Notes under the pieces: model-generated
Seen by the model: only the letters and a program-made list of their open reading frames with translations
What the model was told of the DNA's origin: nothing
Database searches by the model: none
From: Candidatus Mediterraneibacter pullistercoris
GTDB lineage: Bacteria; Bacillota; Clostridia; Lachnospirales; Lachnospiraceae
Reading direction: 5' to 3'
Assembly (NCBI GenBank): GCA_019116885.1
Contig: DXAU01000017.1
Location: 109,572-173,571, forward strand
Length of the DNA stretch: 64,000 nt
Shown: positions 6,711-16,152 of the stretch, piece by piece
How the letters are laid out: each line of letters opens with the position of its first letter
Position numbering within the stretch: the stretch's first letter is position 1
Translations under genes and position numbers: made by a program

Positions 6711-9700
6711 CTACACCGTCGCAATATCGATAAGCGTCAGTTTCTTGATATCCGTATTCTCAAGACTTGTAATCAGCGCCTCCGCAGTGTCGATCGCGGT
6801 CAGAACGTTGACGCCTGTCTCAATGGCATTTCTGCGGATGACGAATCCGTCCTTGGAGTGCTCCGCGCCCTGTGCCGGGATATCGATGACAAGGTCGATC
6901 TTATGACCCAGGATCAGATCGAGAAGGTTCGGTGACTCCTGCTCGATCTTACGCACCGGCGTCGCCTTTACTCCCGCCTCGTTAAGGGCTCTTGCTGTTC
7001 CGCTGGTGGCGAAGATGTGATATCCGATATTCGCAAATCTGCGCCCGATCTCCACAGCCTCCGGCTGATCCGCGTCGCGGACCGTCATAATCATATTCTT
7101 GAACTTCGGCAGCTTGATGCCTGCGCCGATAAACGCTTTGTAAAGAGCCTCATCGAATGTTTTCGCGATGCCCAGGCACTCGCCTGTTGACTTCATCTCT
7201 GGCCCGAGGCTGATATCCGCTCCCCTGATCTTCTCGAAAGAGAACACCGGCATCTTGACAGCCACATAGTCTGCCTCCGGCTGAAGGCCCGGCGTGTAGC
7301 CCAGCTCTTTGATCGTCTTCCCGATGATGACCTGTGTCGCCAAAGGCACAATAGGGATTCCCGTCACCTTGCTGATATAGGGCACGGTACGGCTGGAACG
7401 GGGGTTGACCTCGATTACGTAGACGTCATCCTCTCCGCAGACTATAAACTGGATGTTGATCATACCGATGACATGGAGGGATTTTGCAAGTCTTCTTGTA
7501 TACTCCGCGATCTTTGCTTTCGCGCTTTCTGTCAGGCTCTGTGCCGGATAGACAGAAATACTGTCTCCGGAGTGGATGCCGGCACGCTCGATATGCTCCA
7601 TGACACCCGGAATCAGAATATCCGTGCCGTCGCACACAGCATCGACCTCGATCTCCTTGCCCTGCAGGTATTTATCCACGAGGATCGGGTGATCCTGGGC
7701 GATCCGGTTGATGATGCCGATGAACTGGTCGATGTCATGGTCATTGATGGCAATCTGCATGCCCTGTCCGCCGAGCACATAGGACGGGCGCACAAGAACC
7801 GGATAACCAAGACGGTTTGCCACTTCTTTCGCTTCTTCTGCTGTGAACACAGTGCCGCCGGTCGGACGCGGGATCCCGCACTCTTCCAGGATATCGTCAA
7901 AGAGCTCCCTGTCCTCTGCCTTATCTACATTTTCTGCGGAAGTACCAAGGATCGGCACTCCCATCTTCATGAGGGCTTCTGTCAGCTTGATAGCCGTCTG
8001 TCCGCCGAACTGTACGACGGCTCCGTCCGGCTTTTCGATATCTACAATGCTCTCCACGTCCTCTGGTGTGAGCGGCTCAAAATACAGCTTGTCCGCGATA
8101 TCGAAGTCCGTACTTACAGTCTCCGGGTTATTGTTGACGATAATCGTCTCATATCCCGCTTTGGCAAATGCCCAGGTACAGTGTACAGAGCAGAAATCGA
8201 ACTCGATCCCCTGACCAATGCGGATCGGGCCGGAGCCAAGCACGAGAACTTTTTTCTTATCCCCGGTCTTCTCCACTTCGTTCTCACTGCCGTATACAGA
8301 ATAATAGTAAGGCGTCTCCGCCGCAAACTCTGCCGCGCATGTATCCACGATCTTGTACGCCGCAACAATGCCGTTTGCATGGCGCATGTCATGGATCTCA
8401 CGCTCACTCTTTCCTGTCAGGCGTGCGATCACATTGTCCGGGAACTCGATGCGCTTCGCTTCTCTTAAAAGGTCAGCAGTGAGTTCCTGCGTTTTCAGTG
8501 CATTTTCCATTTCCACGATGATGGCAAATTTATCGATGAACCATTTATCTACTTTCGTGATATTGTAGATCGTATCATAATCAATTCCTCTGCGGACCGC
8601 CTCCGCGATCTTCCACATACGCATGTCATCTACTTTTTGGAGCTGCTCTAAAAGATCATCTTCAGACAAATCTGTAAAATCATAGGACATCAGGCTGTCC
8701 ACATGCTGTTCCAGAGAACGGATCGCTTTCATCAGAGCGCCCTCAAAATTATCGCAGATACTCATAACCTCTCCGGTTGCCTTCATCTGCGTAGTAAGAG
8801 TTCTCTTGGCGCTGATGAATTTATCAAATGGCAGACGCGGAAGTTTTACAACCACGTAATCAAGCATCGGCTCGAAGCTTGCGTATGTCTTCTGTGTGAT
8901 GGCATTCTTGATCTCATCCAGCGTATAGCCAAGCGCAATCTTCGCTGAAACCTTTGCGATCGGATACCCCGTCGCCTTGGACGCCAGTGCGGAAGAACGG
9001 CTCACCCGGGGATTCACCTCGATCACGCAGTATTCAAACGTATCCGGGTTCAGCGCATACTGCACGTTGCATCCGCCTGTGATCTTCAGCTCACTGATAA
9101 TATTCAGCGCGGAAGTACGGAGCATCTGATACTCCTTGTCGCCCAGTGTCTGTGACGGAGCCACGACGATACTGTCTCCGGTATGGACGCCGACCGGGTC
9201 GATATTCTCCATATTACATACGGTGATACAGTTGCCTGCACTGTCACGCATCACCTCGTACTCAATTTCTTTCCATCCGGCGATGCAGCGCTCCACGAGC
9301 ACCTGTCCCACGCGGGAGAGACGGAGGCCGTTCTCCAGAATCTCTACGAGCTGCTGTGAGTCATGGGCGATACCGCCGCCGCTGCCGCCCAGCGTATATG
9401 CAGGACGGAGCACGACCGGGTAGCCGATCTTATTGGCAAATGCAAGGCCGTCGTCCACACTTTCCACGACGAGAGAAGCTGCAACAGGTTCTCCGATCTT
9501 CTCCATTGTCGCCTTGAATTCCAGACGGTCCTCTGCCTTTTTGATCGTCTCCGATGTCGTTCCGATCAGGCGCACGCCGTTCTCACGCAGGAATCCTGCC
9601 TCTTCAAGTTCCATGGCAAGGTTCAGGCCCGCCTGTCCGCCCAGAGTAGGAAGCACGCTGTCCGGCTTTTCTTTCTTGATGAGCTGCTCGACCACTTCCA

Positions 9701-9911
9701 CGGTCAGAGGTTCAATGTATACACTGTCTGCGATATCTTTATCTGTCATAATCGTGGCAGGGTTGGAGTTTAAAAGAATGACCTCGATGCCTTCTTCTTT
9801 GAGGGAACGGCATGCCTGGGTTCCCGCATAGTCAAACTCCGCCGCCTGTCCGATGACGATCGGACCGGAACCGATGACCAGAACTTTCTTAATACTTAAA
9901 TCTCTTGGCAT
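6711..9911 (-). CDS. carB: Carbamoyl-phosphate synthase large subunit
   Basis: Makes carbamoyl phosphate from glutamine-derived ammonia, bicarbonate and two ATP for pyrimidines and arginine. At 1066 residues it is full length. There are two homologous ATP-grasp halves: the first begins KKVLVIGSGPIVIGQAAEFDY, the second KKVLVLGSGPIRIGQGIEFDF near residue 555. Metal- and ATP-binding segments VIEVNPRVSRSSALASK and VIEVNPRSSRTVPYISK lie at equivalent positions, and a C-terminal MGS-like allosteric domain begins near residue 940 (IMTVRDADQPEAVEIG). The start overlaps the carA stop by one base (TAATG), so translation is probably coupled. The stop is followed at once by the large palindromic element. 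Confidence 0.98.
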   Translation of the reverse strand: MPRDLSIKKVLVIGSGPIVIGQAAEFDYAGTQACRSLKEEGIEVILLNSNPATIMTDKDIADSVYIEPLTVEVVEQLIKKEKPDSVLPTLGGQAGLNLAMELEEAGFLRENGVRLIGTTSETIKKAEDRLEFKATMEKIGEPVAASLVVESVDDGLAFANKIGYPVVLRPAYTLGGSGGGIAHDSQQLVEILENGLRLSRVGQVLVERCIAGWKEIEYEVMRDSAGNCITVCNMENIDPVGVHTGDSIVVAPSQTLGDKEYQMLRTSALNIISELKITGGCNVQYALNPDTFEYCVIEVNPRVSRSSALASKATGYPIAKVSAKIALGYTLDEIKNAITQKTYASFEPMLDYVVVKLPRLPFDKFISAKRTLTTQMKATGEVMSICDNFEGALMKAIRSLEQHVDSLMSYDFTDLSEDDLLEQLQKVDDMRMWKIAEAVRRGIDYDTIYNITKVDKWFIDKFAIIVEMENALKTQELTADLLREAKRIEFPDNVIARLTGKSEREIHDMRHANGIVAAYKIVDTCAAEFAAETPYYYSVYGSENEVEKTGDKKKVLVLGSGPIRIGQGIEFDFCSVHCTWAFAKAGYETIIVNNNPETVSTDFDIADKLYFEPLTPEDVESIVDIEKPDGAVVQFGGQTAIKLTEALMKMGVPILGTSAENVDKAEDRELFDDILEECGIPRPTGGTVFTAEEAKEVANRLGYPVLVRPSYVLGGQGMQIAINDHDIDQFIGIINRIAQDHPILVDKYLQGKEIEVDAVCDGTDILIPGVMEHIERAGIHSGDSISVYPAQSLTESAKAKIAEYTRRLAKSLHVIGMINIQFIVCGEDDVYVIEVNPRSSRTVPYISKVTGIPIVPLATQVIIGKTIKELGYTPGLQPEADYVAVKMPVFSFEKIRGADISLGPEMKSTGECLGIAKTFDEALYKAFIGAGIKLPKFKNMIMTVRDADQPEAVEIGRRFANIGYHIFATSGTARALNEAGVKATPVRKIEQESPNLLDLILGHKIDLVIDIPAQGAEHSKDGFVIRRNAIETGVNVLTAIDTAEALITSLENTDIKKLTLIDIATV

Positions 9912-10981
9912 TATTTCGCTCCTTTCATCATCTCAATAAATCTGTCAAACAGGTAGCTGGAATCCTGCGGTCCCGGGCACGCCTCCGGGTGAAACTGCAC
10001 TGTGAAAATATTCTTGCCTGCATATGCAAGCCCTTCATTTGTACCGTCGTTTACGTTTATAAATGCCGGAACAGCAATCTGGGGATCTACCGACTTCTCA
10101 TCCACCACATAACCGTGATTCTGTGAGGAGATATAGACTCTTCCCGTATCCAGGTCTTTCACCGGATGGTTTCCGCCCCTGTGTCCGTATTTCAGTTTGT
10201 GTGTGGACGCACCCGTAGCAAGCGCCATGAGCTGATGTCCGAGACAGATGGCGAATATCGGAATATCTGTATTGTACAGCTTTCTGATTTCTTCGATAAC
10301 AGATGTGCAGTCCGCCGGATCTCCAGGTCCGTTGGAGAGCATGATACCGTCAGGATTGGATGAAATGATCTCTTGGGCGGTGGTGTGAGCCGGATAGACC
10401 GTCACTTCGCAGCCGCGCTGATTTAAAGACTTTGCGATATTATTTTTTGCGCCCAGGTCGAGAAGAGCGACTTTTAATCCCTCACCCTCAAGGACGTATT
10501 TTTCAGAACATGTCACTTTGGAGACAACGTCTCCCACTGCATATGCTTTCAACTTCGGGATGACCTGATCCAGATCATAATTCTCATCTGTCGTGATCAT
10601 GCCGTTCATCGTACCTTTTTCTCTCAGGATCTTTGTAAGAGCCCTCGTATCAATCCCTGCGATCCCGGGAATATCCTGCTGTTTCAGGAAGTCCTGTATC
10701 GTGCCCCCACATCGGAAGTTGCTGGGCATTCTCGATAATTCTCTTACGATATATCCGTCCGGCCACGCTTTCCTTGATTCCATGTCCGGCGTGATACCAT
10801 AGTTCCCGATCAGGGGATAGGTCATGACCACTGCCTGTCCTGCATAAGACGGATCAGTCAGCACCTCTAGATAGCCTGTCATAGATGTATTAAATACGAT
10901 CTCGCTGATACACTCCCGCTCTGATCCGATACTTGTGCCGGTGAATACCGTACCGTCTTCCAATATTAGAAACGCTTTCAT
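9911..10981 (-). CDS. carA: Carbamoyl-phosphate synthase small subunit
   Basis: Glutamine amidotransferase partner of CarB; it delivers ammonia through the inter-subunit tunnel. An N-terminal CarA-specific domain (FLILEDGTVFTGTSIG, FNTSMTGYLEVLTDPSY) is followed by a class I glutaminase domain with the nucleophile in PIFAICLGHQLMAL (near residue 250) and a His/Glu pair in VQFHPEACPGP. The ORF track starts 10 codons earlier at 11011. I prefer MKAFLILEDG at 10981 because AAAGGGTG lies a proper distance upstream and family members start there. The result is 356 residues. The leader of about 130 nt carries two hairpins. Confidence 0.97.
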   Translation of the reverse strand: MKAFLILEDGTVFTGTSIGSERECISEIVFNTSMTGYLEVLTDPSYAGQAVVMTYPLIGNYGITPDMESRKAWPDGYIVRELSRMPSNFRCGGTIQDFLKQQDIPGIAGIDTRALTKILREKGTMNGMITTDENYDLDQVIPKLKAYAVGDVVSKVTCSEKYVLEGEGLKVALLDLGAKNNIAKSLNQRGCEVTVYPAHTTAQEIISSNPDGIMLSNGPGDPADCTSVIEEIRKLYNTDIPIFAICLGHQLMALATGASTHKLKYGHRGGNHPVKDLDTGRVYISSQNHGYVVDEKSVDPQIAVPAFINVNDGTNEGLAYAGKNIFTVQFHPEACPGPQDSSYLFDRFIEMMKGAK

Positions 10982-11019
10982 CTGTTCACCCTTTCCCTTT
11001 GTATAATTCAATAACTGCC

Positions 11020-11119
11020 GTTACAGTCTGCACTGTAACATCTCTCCTCTGAGAACAGATATGCCGTTGCATAGCAAAGGCACTCTTGGAGTCTTTTCAT
11101 CCAGAGCGCCCTCGTTCTC
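11020..11119 (-). promoter_or_regulatory. Structured leader of carAB
   Basis: Two hairpins precede carA: GTTACAG/CTGTAAC (11020-11039), and a longer one closed by GAGAAC/GTTCTC (11051-11119) that contains TGCC(g)TTGC/GCAA(a)GGCA. There is no T-tract and no PyrR-binding consensus that I can recognise. A regulatory role is inference only. Confidence 0.35.
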
Positions 11120-11207
11120 AAATTGTAAAGATTATACTACAACTGAGCTTATAATTCAACTGATAAATCCTGCAATAATATTCAGAAATACTTCTAAATA
11201 TTCAAAA

Positions 11208-12461
11208 CTACTGCTGATAATTCCAGAATACCATAATCTTATTGTGTATCTCATCCTCGATATATGTGTATTTCACCTGGCTGAGTCTATACACTGACCC
11301 CAGGGTCTGGACAGCCTTGGGAAAAAGTTCATTGATCACTTTATCCCGGGCCTCGTCATAGAGTTCCGCGGAAGAAAATTTACACACGAACATCTCCTCT
11401 CCCGCATAAATGCTGTCGGTCATATCACCGAGAAGAATCTGCGGGTCGTAGGAATCATAGTACATCCCGTTCATCCTGTAATAATTCAGATCATCTGAAT
11501 CACACGCCGGATATGCAATCTCACTGTCCGGCTCATGATCCGCCATGATCTCCGCATCTGTACAGCAAAGATAATCATAGTAGATGACATTGTCCGGGAT
11601 ATTCTCTCCATTATCAGAAGACAGGAAGACCGGATCTCCGAATGTTACGTCCATCTGATAATACTTCCCGCCGCAGTTGACAATATTCCATGCATGAGCT
11701 TCCTGTCCCTGGGCCGTCCCAACCACATAGATACATTCAATCCCCATATTGTCCAGCAGATACTGCGCTGCCCTGGAATAACCGGCGCACACAGAACTCT
11801 TCCCTACAAGGGCGCTGTAGATGTTCTGATTGTCCGGCGCGTTTTCATCATAATCGACGGTATTGACGAGATATTCATAGATATACCGTATCTTGTCATA
11901 TTCTCCTGCCGATGCATCGATTCCTTCCATACAGTCTGCGGCCGCCGCATCGATCTCTCTCTGCCGCTCCTCCTTTTCCGCAGGAGTACAGGAGTATCCG
12001 GGGCAGAATTCTGTGTAACTGTCATAGATCGTCATCCGGGAACTTCCAACGCACCAGAAAAGTTCCGGACAGTCATAGAGAAGATACTCATATACCTTTT
12101 CCGGGTGATCATCCCGCCCGGCATGAACAAGGATCGTCTCTTCCATGCTGCTCACTCCCTGAAGCAGTTCCCTGTAGACCGTCTGCTCTTCTTCTGTAAG
12201 CTGCTGATAATAAAAGTGACCGGAAACTTCCTCCGCCGTCACACTGACTTCCGGAAAATCCACGCCTGCTGTCTGCAGTGTATGAACCGTTTTTTCCACA
12301 GACCCGCCGAACGTCTCCCTGACCTGCGCGCCAAACCTGTCTGCAGCCCAGGGGATTCCATACGCAGCTCCTCCGCCGAGTATGATAAGCATTACAAGGG
12401 CAGTTACGCACCCCGTCCTGCGCTTTCGTCTCTCTCTTTGAATTCTCCTTTTTCCTGCCAT
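11208..12461 (-). CDS. Membrane-anchored transglutaminase-like protein
   Basis: 417 residues. A very basic N-terminus (RRIQRERRKRR) is followed by one membrane segment (CVTALVMLIILGGGAAYGI, residues about 18-36), so the body faces outward. The transglutaminase core is at residues about 205-290, with the cysteine in GKSSVCAGYSRAAQYLL, the histidine in QEAHAWNIVNCGGKYYQMD and the aspartate in MDVTFGDP. All three catalytic residues are present. Bacterial members are usually papain-fold peptidases or amidases acting on the wall, not true cross-linkers. The partner substrate is unknown. It follows the SpoIID-like gene on the same strand after about 80 nt. A GAGGAG-type site lies just before the ATG. 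Confidence 0.8.
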   Translation of the reverse strand: MAGKRRIQRERRKRRTGCVTALVMLIILGGGAAYGIPWAADRFGAQVRETFGGSVEKTVHTLQTAGVDFPEVSVTAEEVSGHFYYQQLTEEEQTVYRELLQGVSSMEETILVHAGRDDHPEKVYEYLLYDCPELFWCVGSSRMTIYDSYTEFCPGYSCTPAEKEERQREIDAAAADCMEGIDASAGEYDKIRYIYEYLVNTVDYDENAPDNQNIYSALVGKSSVCAGYSRAAQYLLDNMGIECIYVVGTAQGQEAHAWNIVNCGGKYYQMDVTFGDPVFLSSDNGENIPDNVIYYDYLCCTDAEIMADHEPDSEIAYPACDSDDLNYYRMNGMYYDSYDPQILLGDMTDSIYAGEEMFVCKFSSAELYDEARDKVINELFPKAVQTLGSVYRLSQVKYTYIEDEIHNKIMVFWNYQQ

Positions 12462-12543
12462 AGGACTCCTCTCTGATATCCCTCTGTATCGCTGTATGCT
12501 TTCCCGCTTTCCTCTCCTGCTTCATAGTGTACATTCCGGCTCT

Positions 12544-13809
12544 TTACGTCAGCTCCGCGATCCTCGACACTCCCACATAGATCTCCGAAATCTTATACCA
12601 TGTGGGATAATCTACTTTCCCCGTTGCAGGAAGTCCGAATACTGACTGGAATTCCTTTACTGCATTCTCTGTTGCAGGGCCGTAGATGCCGTCCGCTGTA
12701 ATCTTTGGCAGAGCCGGATACGCCCCTGCGATCACATTAAGCTGTTCCTGCATCTGACGCACTTTCGCTCCGCTGGCCCCTTCCTCAAGAGTATATCCCG
12801 GCCAGGACGCGGGTATTCCTGAGATTTCTTCCGCAGAATTGATGTACATGTCGTCTCCGTAGAAATACCTCAGTATCTCGATCGGAGAATACCCCTTGTC
12901 TCCCAGTTCTTTAGACCCCCACTGTGTCATCCAGTCCGGACAGCTCACGCGTCGCCCGTCACAGTACTGGGTCAGGATCGGCTGTCTTACATTCGGTCTG
13001 GACAGGTATGCTGCAAACAGCTCATCTACGATTCCGGATATCGTGTCATAAAAATTTCTTTCCGGTATCCACTTATGGTCAAATGCAGTGGAGGAAGTAA
13101 TGGTGAAATCATAGCCCCGGTTCCTGTACCATTCTGTGTATACTCTGTTGAGTGTAAATGACATAATCGCCAGCACATTTGCACGTATCGTATCTGCCGG
13201 CCATGTGGCATATATCTCACTGGACGCCACATTTTTGATATAGTCTTTGTACTTCACATAGTAGTTCGTCGCCGTCGTATCTCTGGGCGAACCATCATGG
13301 ACAACAATATACTCCGGCACGACCACCCGGCTCAATACGATCTCACCGGACTCATTTGTCGGCTTGATCTCATCTTCTGCTATCTTGGGCGGGTAATCGC
13401 CGTATAAAGTATGAGCGGGGATCACGAATACTTCCTCTTCTTCCCCACCCGTTTCACTCGGCCGCATCCTGACATTCTGGATCGCCTTTACATTTGCAAG
13501 TATCTCAGTCCCGGCGATGCTCACCGGTTCAAATCCCGGCGCACTGACATCCAGTGTGTACTCTGAATATGGCTGCCGTTCATTGTTCGGATCCAGACTC
13601 CATTCCTCAGGCGGCGCATCCAGTGTGAGCACCTCGCTCTGTCCGGAAGAGTCCGTGGTCACCTGTTCCAGTGTCTGTTCCGGCACCCCTGTATACGAGA
13701 TGGATATCCGCGCCTCCCCGATGGGACGGGAATCCACTGTAGAGGTAACATTGATCTGAAGCTCCCCTTTTCCCGAAGTCTCGTCCTGCATTGCTCTTAT
13801 ATACTGCAT
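12544..13809 (-). CDS. SpoIID-like protein with C-terminal peptidoglycan-binding domain
   Basis: Residues about 15-110 form a beta-rich segment resembling a carboxypeptidase-regulatory or CnaB-like domain (GELQINVTSTVDSRPIGEA). A middle part (about 165-335) has the look of SpoIID/LytB lytic transglycosylase domains: VASSEIYATWPADTIRANVL, where the glutamate would be catalytic, then ITSSTAFDHKWI. A PG_binding_1 repeat closes the protein (KVRQMQEQLN ... GIYGPATENAVKEFQ). There is no signal peptide or membrane segment, which would fit a protein made in the mother cell or secreted at lysis; I cannot choose. The track start at 13824 has no ribosome site. The ATG at 13809 has GGGAG 6 nt upstream, and that GGGAG is buried in a strong hairpin. 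The SpoIID assignment is tentative. Confidence 0.65.
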   Translation of the reverse strand: MQYIRAMQDETSGKGELQINVTSTVDSRPIGEARISISYTGVPEQTLEQVTTDSSGQSEVLTLDAPPEEWSLDPNNERQPYSEYTLDVSAPGFEPVSIAGTEILANVKAIQNVRMRPSETGGEEEEVFVIPAHTLYGDYPPKIAEDEIKPTNESGEIVLSRVVVPEYIVVHDGSPRDTTATNYYVKYKDYIKNVASSEIYATWPADTIRANVLAIMSFTLNRVYTEWYRNRGYDFTITSSTAFDHKWIPERNFYDTISGIVDELFAAYLSRPNVRQPILTQYCDGRRVSCPDWMTQWGSKELGDKGYSPIEILRYFYGDDMYINSAEEISGIPASWPGYTLEEGASGAKVRQMQEQLNVIAGAYPALPKITADGIYGPATENAVKEFQSVFGLPATGKVDYPTWYKISEIYVGVSRIAELT

Positions 13810-13813
13810 AAAT

Positions 13814-13857
13814 GTCTCCCGCATAGAAATGATCTATTAATTATATATGCGGGAGAC
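13814..13857 (-). promoter_or_regulatory. Hairpin sequestering the ribosome site of the SpoIID-like gene
   Basis: GTCTCCCGCAT and ATGCGGGAGAC form a perfect 11-bp stem across a 22-nt AU-rich loop. The 3' arm contains the GGGAG for the ATG at 13809. There is no T-tract, so it is a poor intrinsic terminator for rseP. It may control translation or act as an attenuating structure. Confidence 0.6.
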
Positions 13858-13862
13858 GTTCT

Positions 13863-14894
13863 TTAGAACAGTTTCATAATATCGTTGAACATGATTACGA
13901 CCATGAGTACCATAAGAAGCGCAAATCCTGCGAAATGCACCATCCCCTCTTTCTCGGGCGGCACACGTTTGCGCCGTATGGCCTCCACAATAAGAAATAC
14001 AAGTCTGCCGCCGTCCAAAGCCGGAATAGGAAGCAGGTTCATCACTCCAAGGTTCGCAGACAGAAGGGTGCCAAAATTTATCAGGCTTAACATAATTACT
14101 GCAAATCCTGACGGAGCGGCCGACTCATAGACGTCGTCCACAACTGCGACAATCCCAACCGGACCAGACATATCCTGAAGTCCCACCTGTCCTGTCACCA
14201 GCATTCGCAGACAGTCCACTGTATAGTGCATCCAGTACTCCAGTCTGTAGAATCCATACTGCAGGGTTCCGAAGAATCCTGGACGCTCGAAGTTCCCGCT
14301 GCTCATTCCCAGAAGAGGCGAAGCATCTCCTTCAAGCTGTCTTGGCTCTATCTGTACCGTATACTCCTCGCCGCCGCGTTCATACACTACCTCATAAGGC
14401 GCATCATCCGGATGCGTCAGTGTGTAAAGCCGCACATCATCCCATATATGGACGCTGCGTCCGTTGATCTCCTTTATCACATCTCCTGCCTGAAGTCCCT
14501 GTTCCTGTGCAGAATAACCATCGGCTACCCCGCTGATCTCCGTGGACTGATAGCCCGTCGCGCCGACCAGAATCACACAGAAAATCCATGCAAGAAGCAG
14601 ATTGAAGAGCGGTCCTGCCACGATGACAGATATCCTCGCCCATACAGATTTGCTGTTGAAACTCCCCTCGGATATATCGTCCGCATCATCCTCTCCCATC
14701 ATACATGCGCCTCCAAAAGGGAGCAGTTTGATGCAGAAGAATGTGCCTCCGATCTTTTTCCCTATCAGAGTCGGCCCAAGTCCCAGGGAAAATTCATCCA
14801 CCCGGATACCGTTTGCCTTGGCCAGAATAAAATGACCCAGCTCATGAAATATGATTATAAAGCTGAATAGTAAGATCGCTATGATTATACCCAT
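13863..14894 (-). CDS. rseP: RIP (site-2) zinc metalloprotease RseP
   Basis: Intramembrane protease that cuts membrane-bound anti-sigma factors and signal-peptide remnants. In 343 residues the zinc site HELGH is in FHELGHFILAK near residue 17. A PDZ domain (residues about 115-190) includes QGLQAGDVIKEINGRSV. The second active-site motif is NLLPIPALDGGRLVFL near residue 285. Membrane segments lie at both ends, as in the family. It is next in line after dxr in the pyrH-frr-uppS-cdsA-dxr-rseP order found across Firmicutes. The anti-sigma substrate is not in this window. Confidence 0.95.
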   Translation of the reverse strand: MGIIIAILLFSFIIIFHELGHFILAKANGIRVDEFSLGLGPTLIGKKIGGTFFCIKLLPFGGACMMGEDDADDISEGSFNSKSVWARISVIVAGPLFNLLLAWIFCVILVGATGYQSTEISGVADGYSAQEQGLQAGDVIKEINGRSVHIWDDVRLYTLTHPDDAPYEVVYERGGEEYTVQIEPRQLEGDASPLLGMSSGNFERPGFFGTLQYGFYRLEYWMHYTVDCLRMLVTGQVGLQDMSGPVGIVAVVDDVYESAAPSGFAVIMLSLINFGTLLSANLGVMNLLPIPALDGGRLVFLIVEAIRRKRVPPEKEGMVHFAGFALLMVLMVVIMFNDIMKLF

Positions 14895-14956
14895 GTATTA
14901 CCACCTTTTTTAATCAAGACTCGCCCTGTCTCATATAAACTTTATTGTTCTTTATT

Positions 14957-16108
14957 TCAGAAGTGAGACATTCTGCATCTGATAAATTCATATGTTTCCT
15001 GTTCTGTCTTTAGTATCTCTTCCACATTCGGGTTTTTGATATTCTTGTGATTCTCCATACACGCCTGGATAATCTCGGGTATCTGGAGATACCGGATCTT
15101 ACGTTCCAAAAACAGCGCCACTGCTTTTTCATTGGCGGCGTTGAATACCGTTGGAAGAGAGCCCCCTTCCCTGCCTGCCTGGATCGCCAGTTTCAGCCCG
15201 AAGAATGTCTCCATATCCGGCTTCTCAAATGTGATCTGGGTCAAAGCGCTGAAATCCAGCCTGTCTCCGGGAAGATATCTTCTCTCCGGATAATAGAGCG
15301 CATACTGGATCGGCAGCTTCATATCCGGTGTACCAAGCTGCGCGATCACTGCTCCGTCCACGTATTCCACCATGGAGTGTATGATGCTCTGCGGCTGAAC
15401 AACTACCTGAATCTGCTCCATATTGACTCCGAAGAGCCATTTTGCCTCTATCACTTCAAGCCCCTTATTTACCATTGTAGAAGAGTCGATCGTGATCTTG
15501 CGCCCCATCTCCCAGTTGGGATGCTTCAGGGCGTCTTCCACCTGTATATTTTCCAGTTCGTGCCGTTTCTTTCCCCGGAACGGTCCGCCTGACGCAGTCA
15601 GCAGTATCTTGTGCAGCGCGTTCTCCTGACCGCCCTGCAGCGACTGGAAGATCGCGCTGTGCTCACTGTCCACCGGAAGGATGGATACGTGGCGCTCCTT
15701 TGCCAGAGGCATAATGATATGTCCCGCGGTAACAAGCGTCTCTTTGTTCGCCAGAGCAATATCCTTGCCCGCCCGGATCGCTTCGATCGTGGGCTGGATG
15801 CCGATCATCCCGACGATGGCTGTCACGAGGATCTCCGCCTCCTGCTCTGACGCCGCAGCCAGAAGTCCCTCCATGCCCGACATCACTTCTACCTGCATAT
15901 CACGCACACGGACCTTTAACTCAGCAGCAGACTCCTGGCTCCACACGGCCGCGATCTTTGGCTCAAACTCACGGATCTGTTTTTCCAGAAGATCGATGTT
16001 TCTGCCCGCCGCCAGAGCCGTCACCCTGATATCTTTATTTGTCCTTACGATCTCGAGTGTCTGGGTCCCGATAGATCCGGTAGAACCCAGGATAGCTATT
16101 TTTTTCAT
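14957..16108 (-). CDS. dxr: 1-deoxy-D-xylulose 5-phosphate reductoisomerase
   Basis: Second step of the MEP isoprenoid pathway: DXP to MEP with NADPH and a divalent metal. The 383 residues carry the NADPH loop at the start (AILGSTGSIGTQTLEIV), ALANKETLVTAG, the metal and substrate segment ILPVDSEHSAIFQSL, GGPFRGK, and the NWEMGRKITIDSSTMVNKGLE block. The length is typical. It lies 44 nt after cdsA. Together with uppS and cdsA it supplies lipid carrier and phospholipid precursors, which explains the conserved gene order. Confidence 0.97.
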   Translation of the reverse strand: MKKIAILGSTGSIGTQTLEIVRTNKDIRVTALAAGRNIDLLEKQIREFEPKIAAVWSQESAAELKVRVRDMQVEVMSGMEGLLAAASEQEAEILVTAIVGMIGIQPTIEAIRAGKDIALANKETLVTAGHIIMPLAKERHVSILPVDSEHSAIFQSLQGGQENALHKILLTASGGPFRGKKRHELENIQVEDALKHPNWEMGRKITIDSSTMVNKGLEVIEAKWLFGVNMEQIQVVVQPQSIIHSMVEYVDGAVIAQLGTPDMKLPIQYALYYPERRYLPGDRLDFSALTQITFEKPDMETFFGLKLAIQAGREGGSLPTVFNAANEKAVALFLERKIRYLQIPEIIQACMENHKNIKNPNVEEILKTEQETYEFIRCRMSHF

Positions 16109-16152
16109 CTGTTCTTAACCTCATTTTGTGTGTTGCCCGGATGTCCCGTCTT

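Noticed and set aside
7473-8468. 331-codon plus-strand ORF
   Set aside because: It lies entirely antisense to carB, whose motifs are complete. It has Cys/His/Arg-rich shadow composition and no ribosome site.
11535-12476. 313-codon plus-strand ORF
   Set aside because: Antisense shadow of the transglutaminase-like gene, whose catalytic triad is intact on the other strand.
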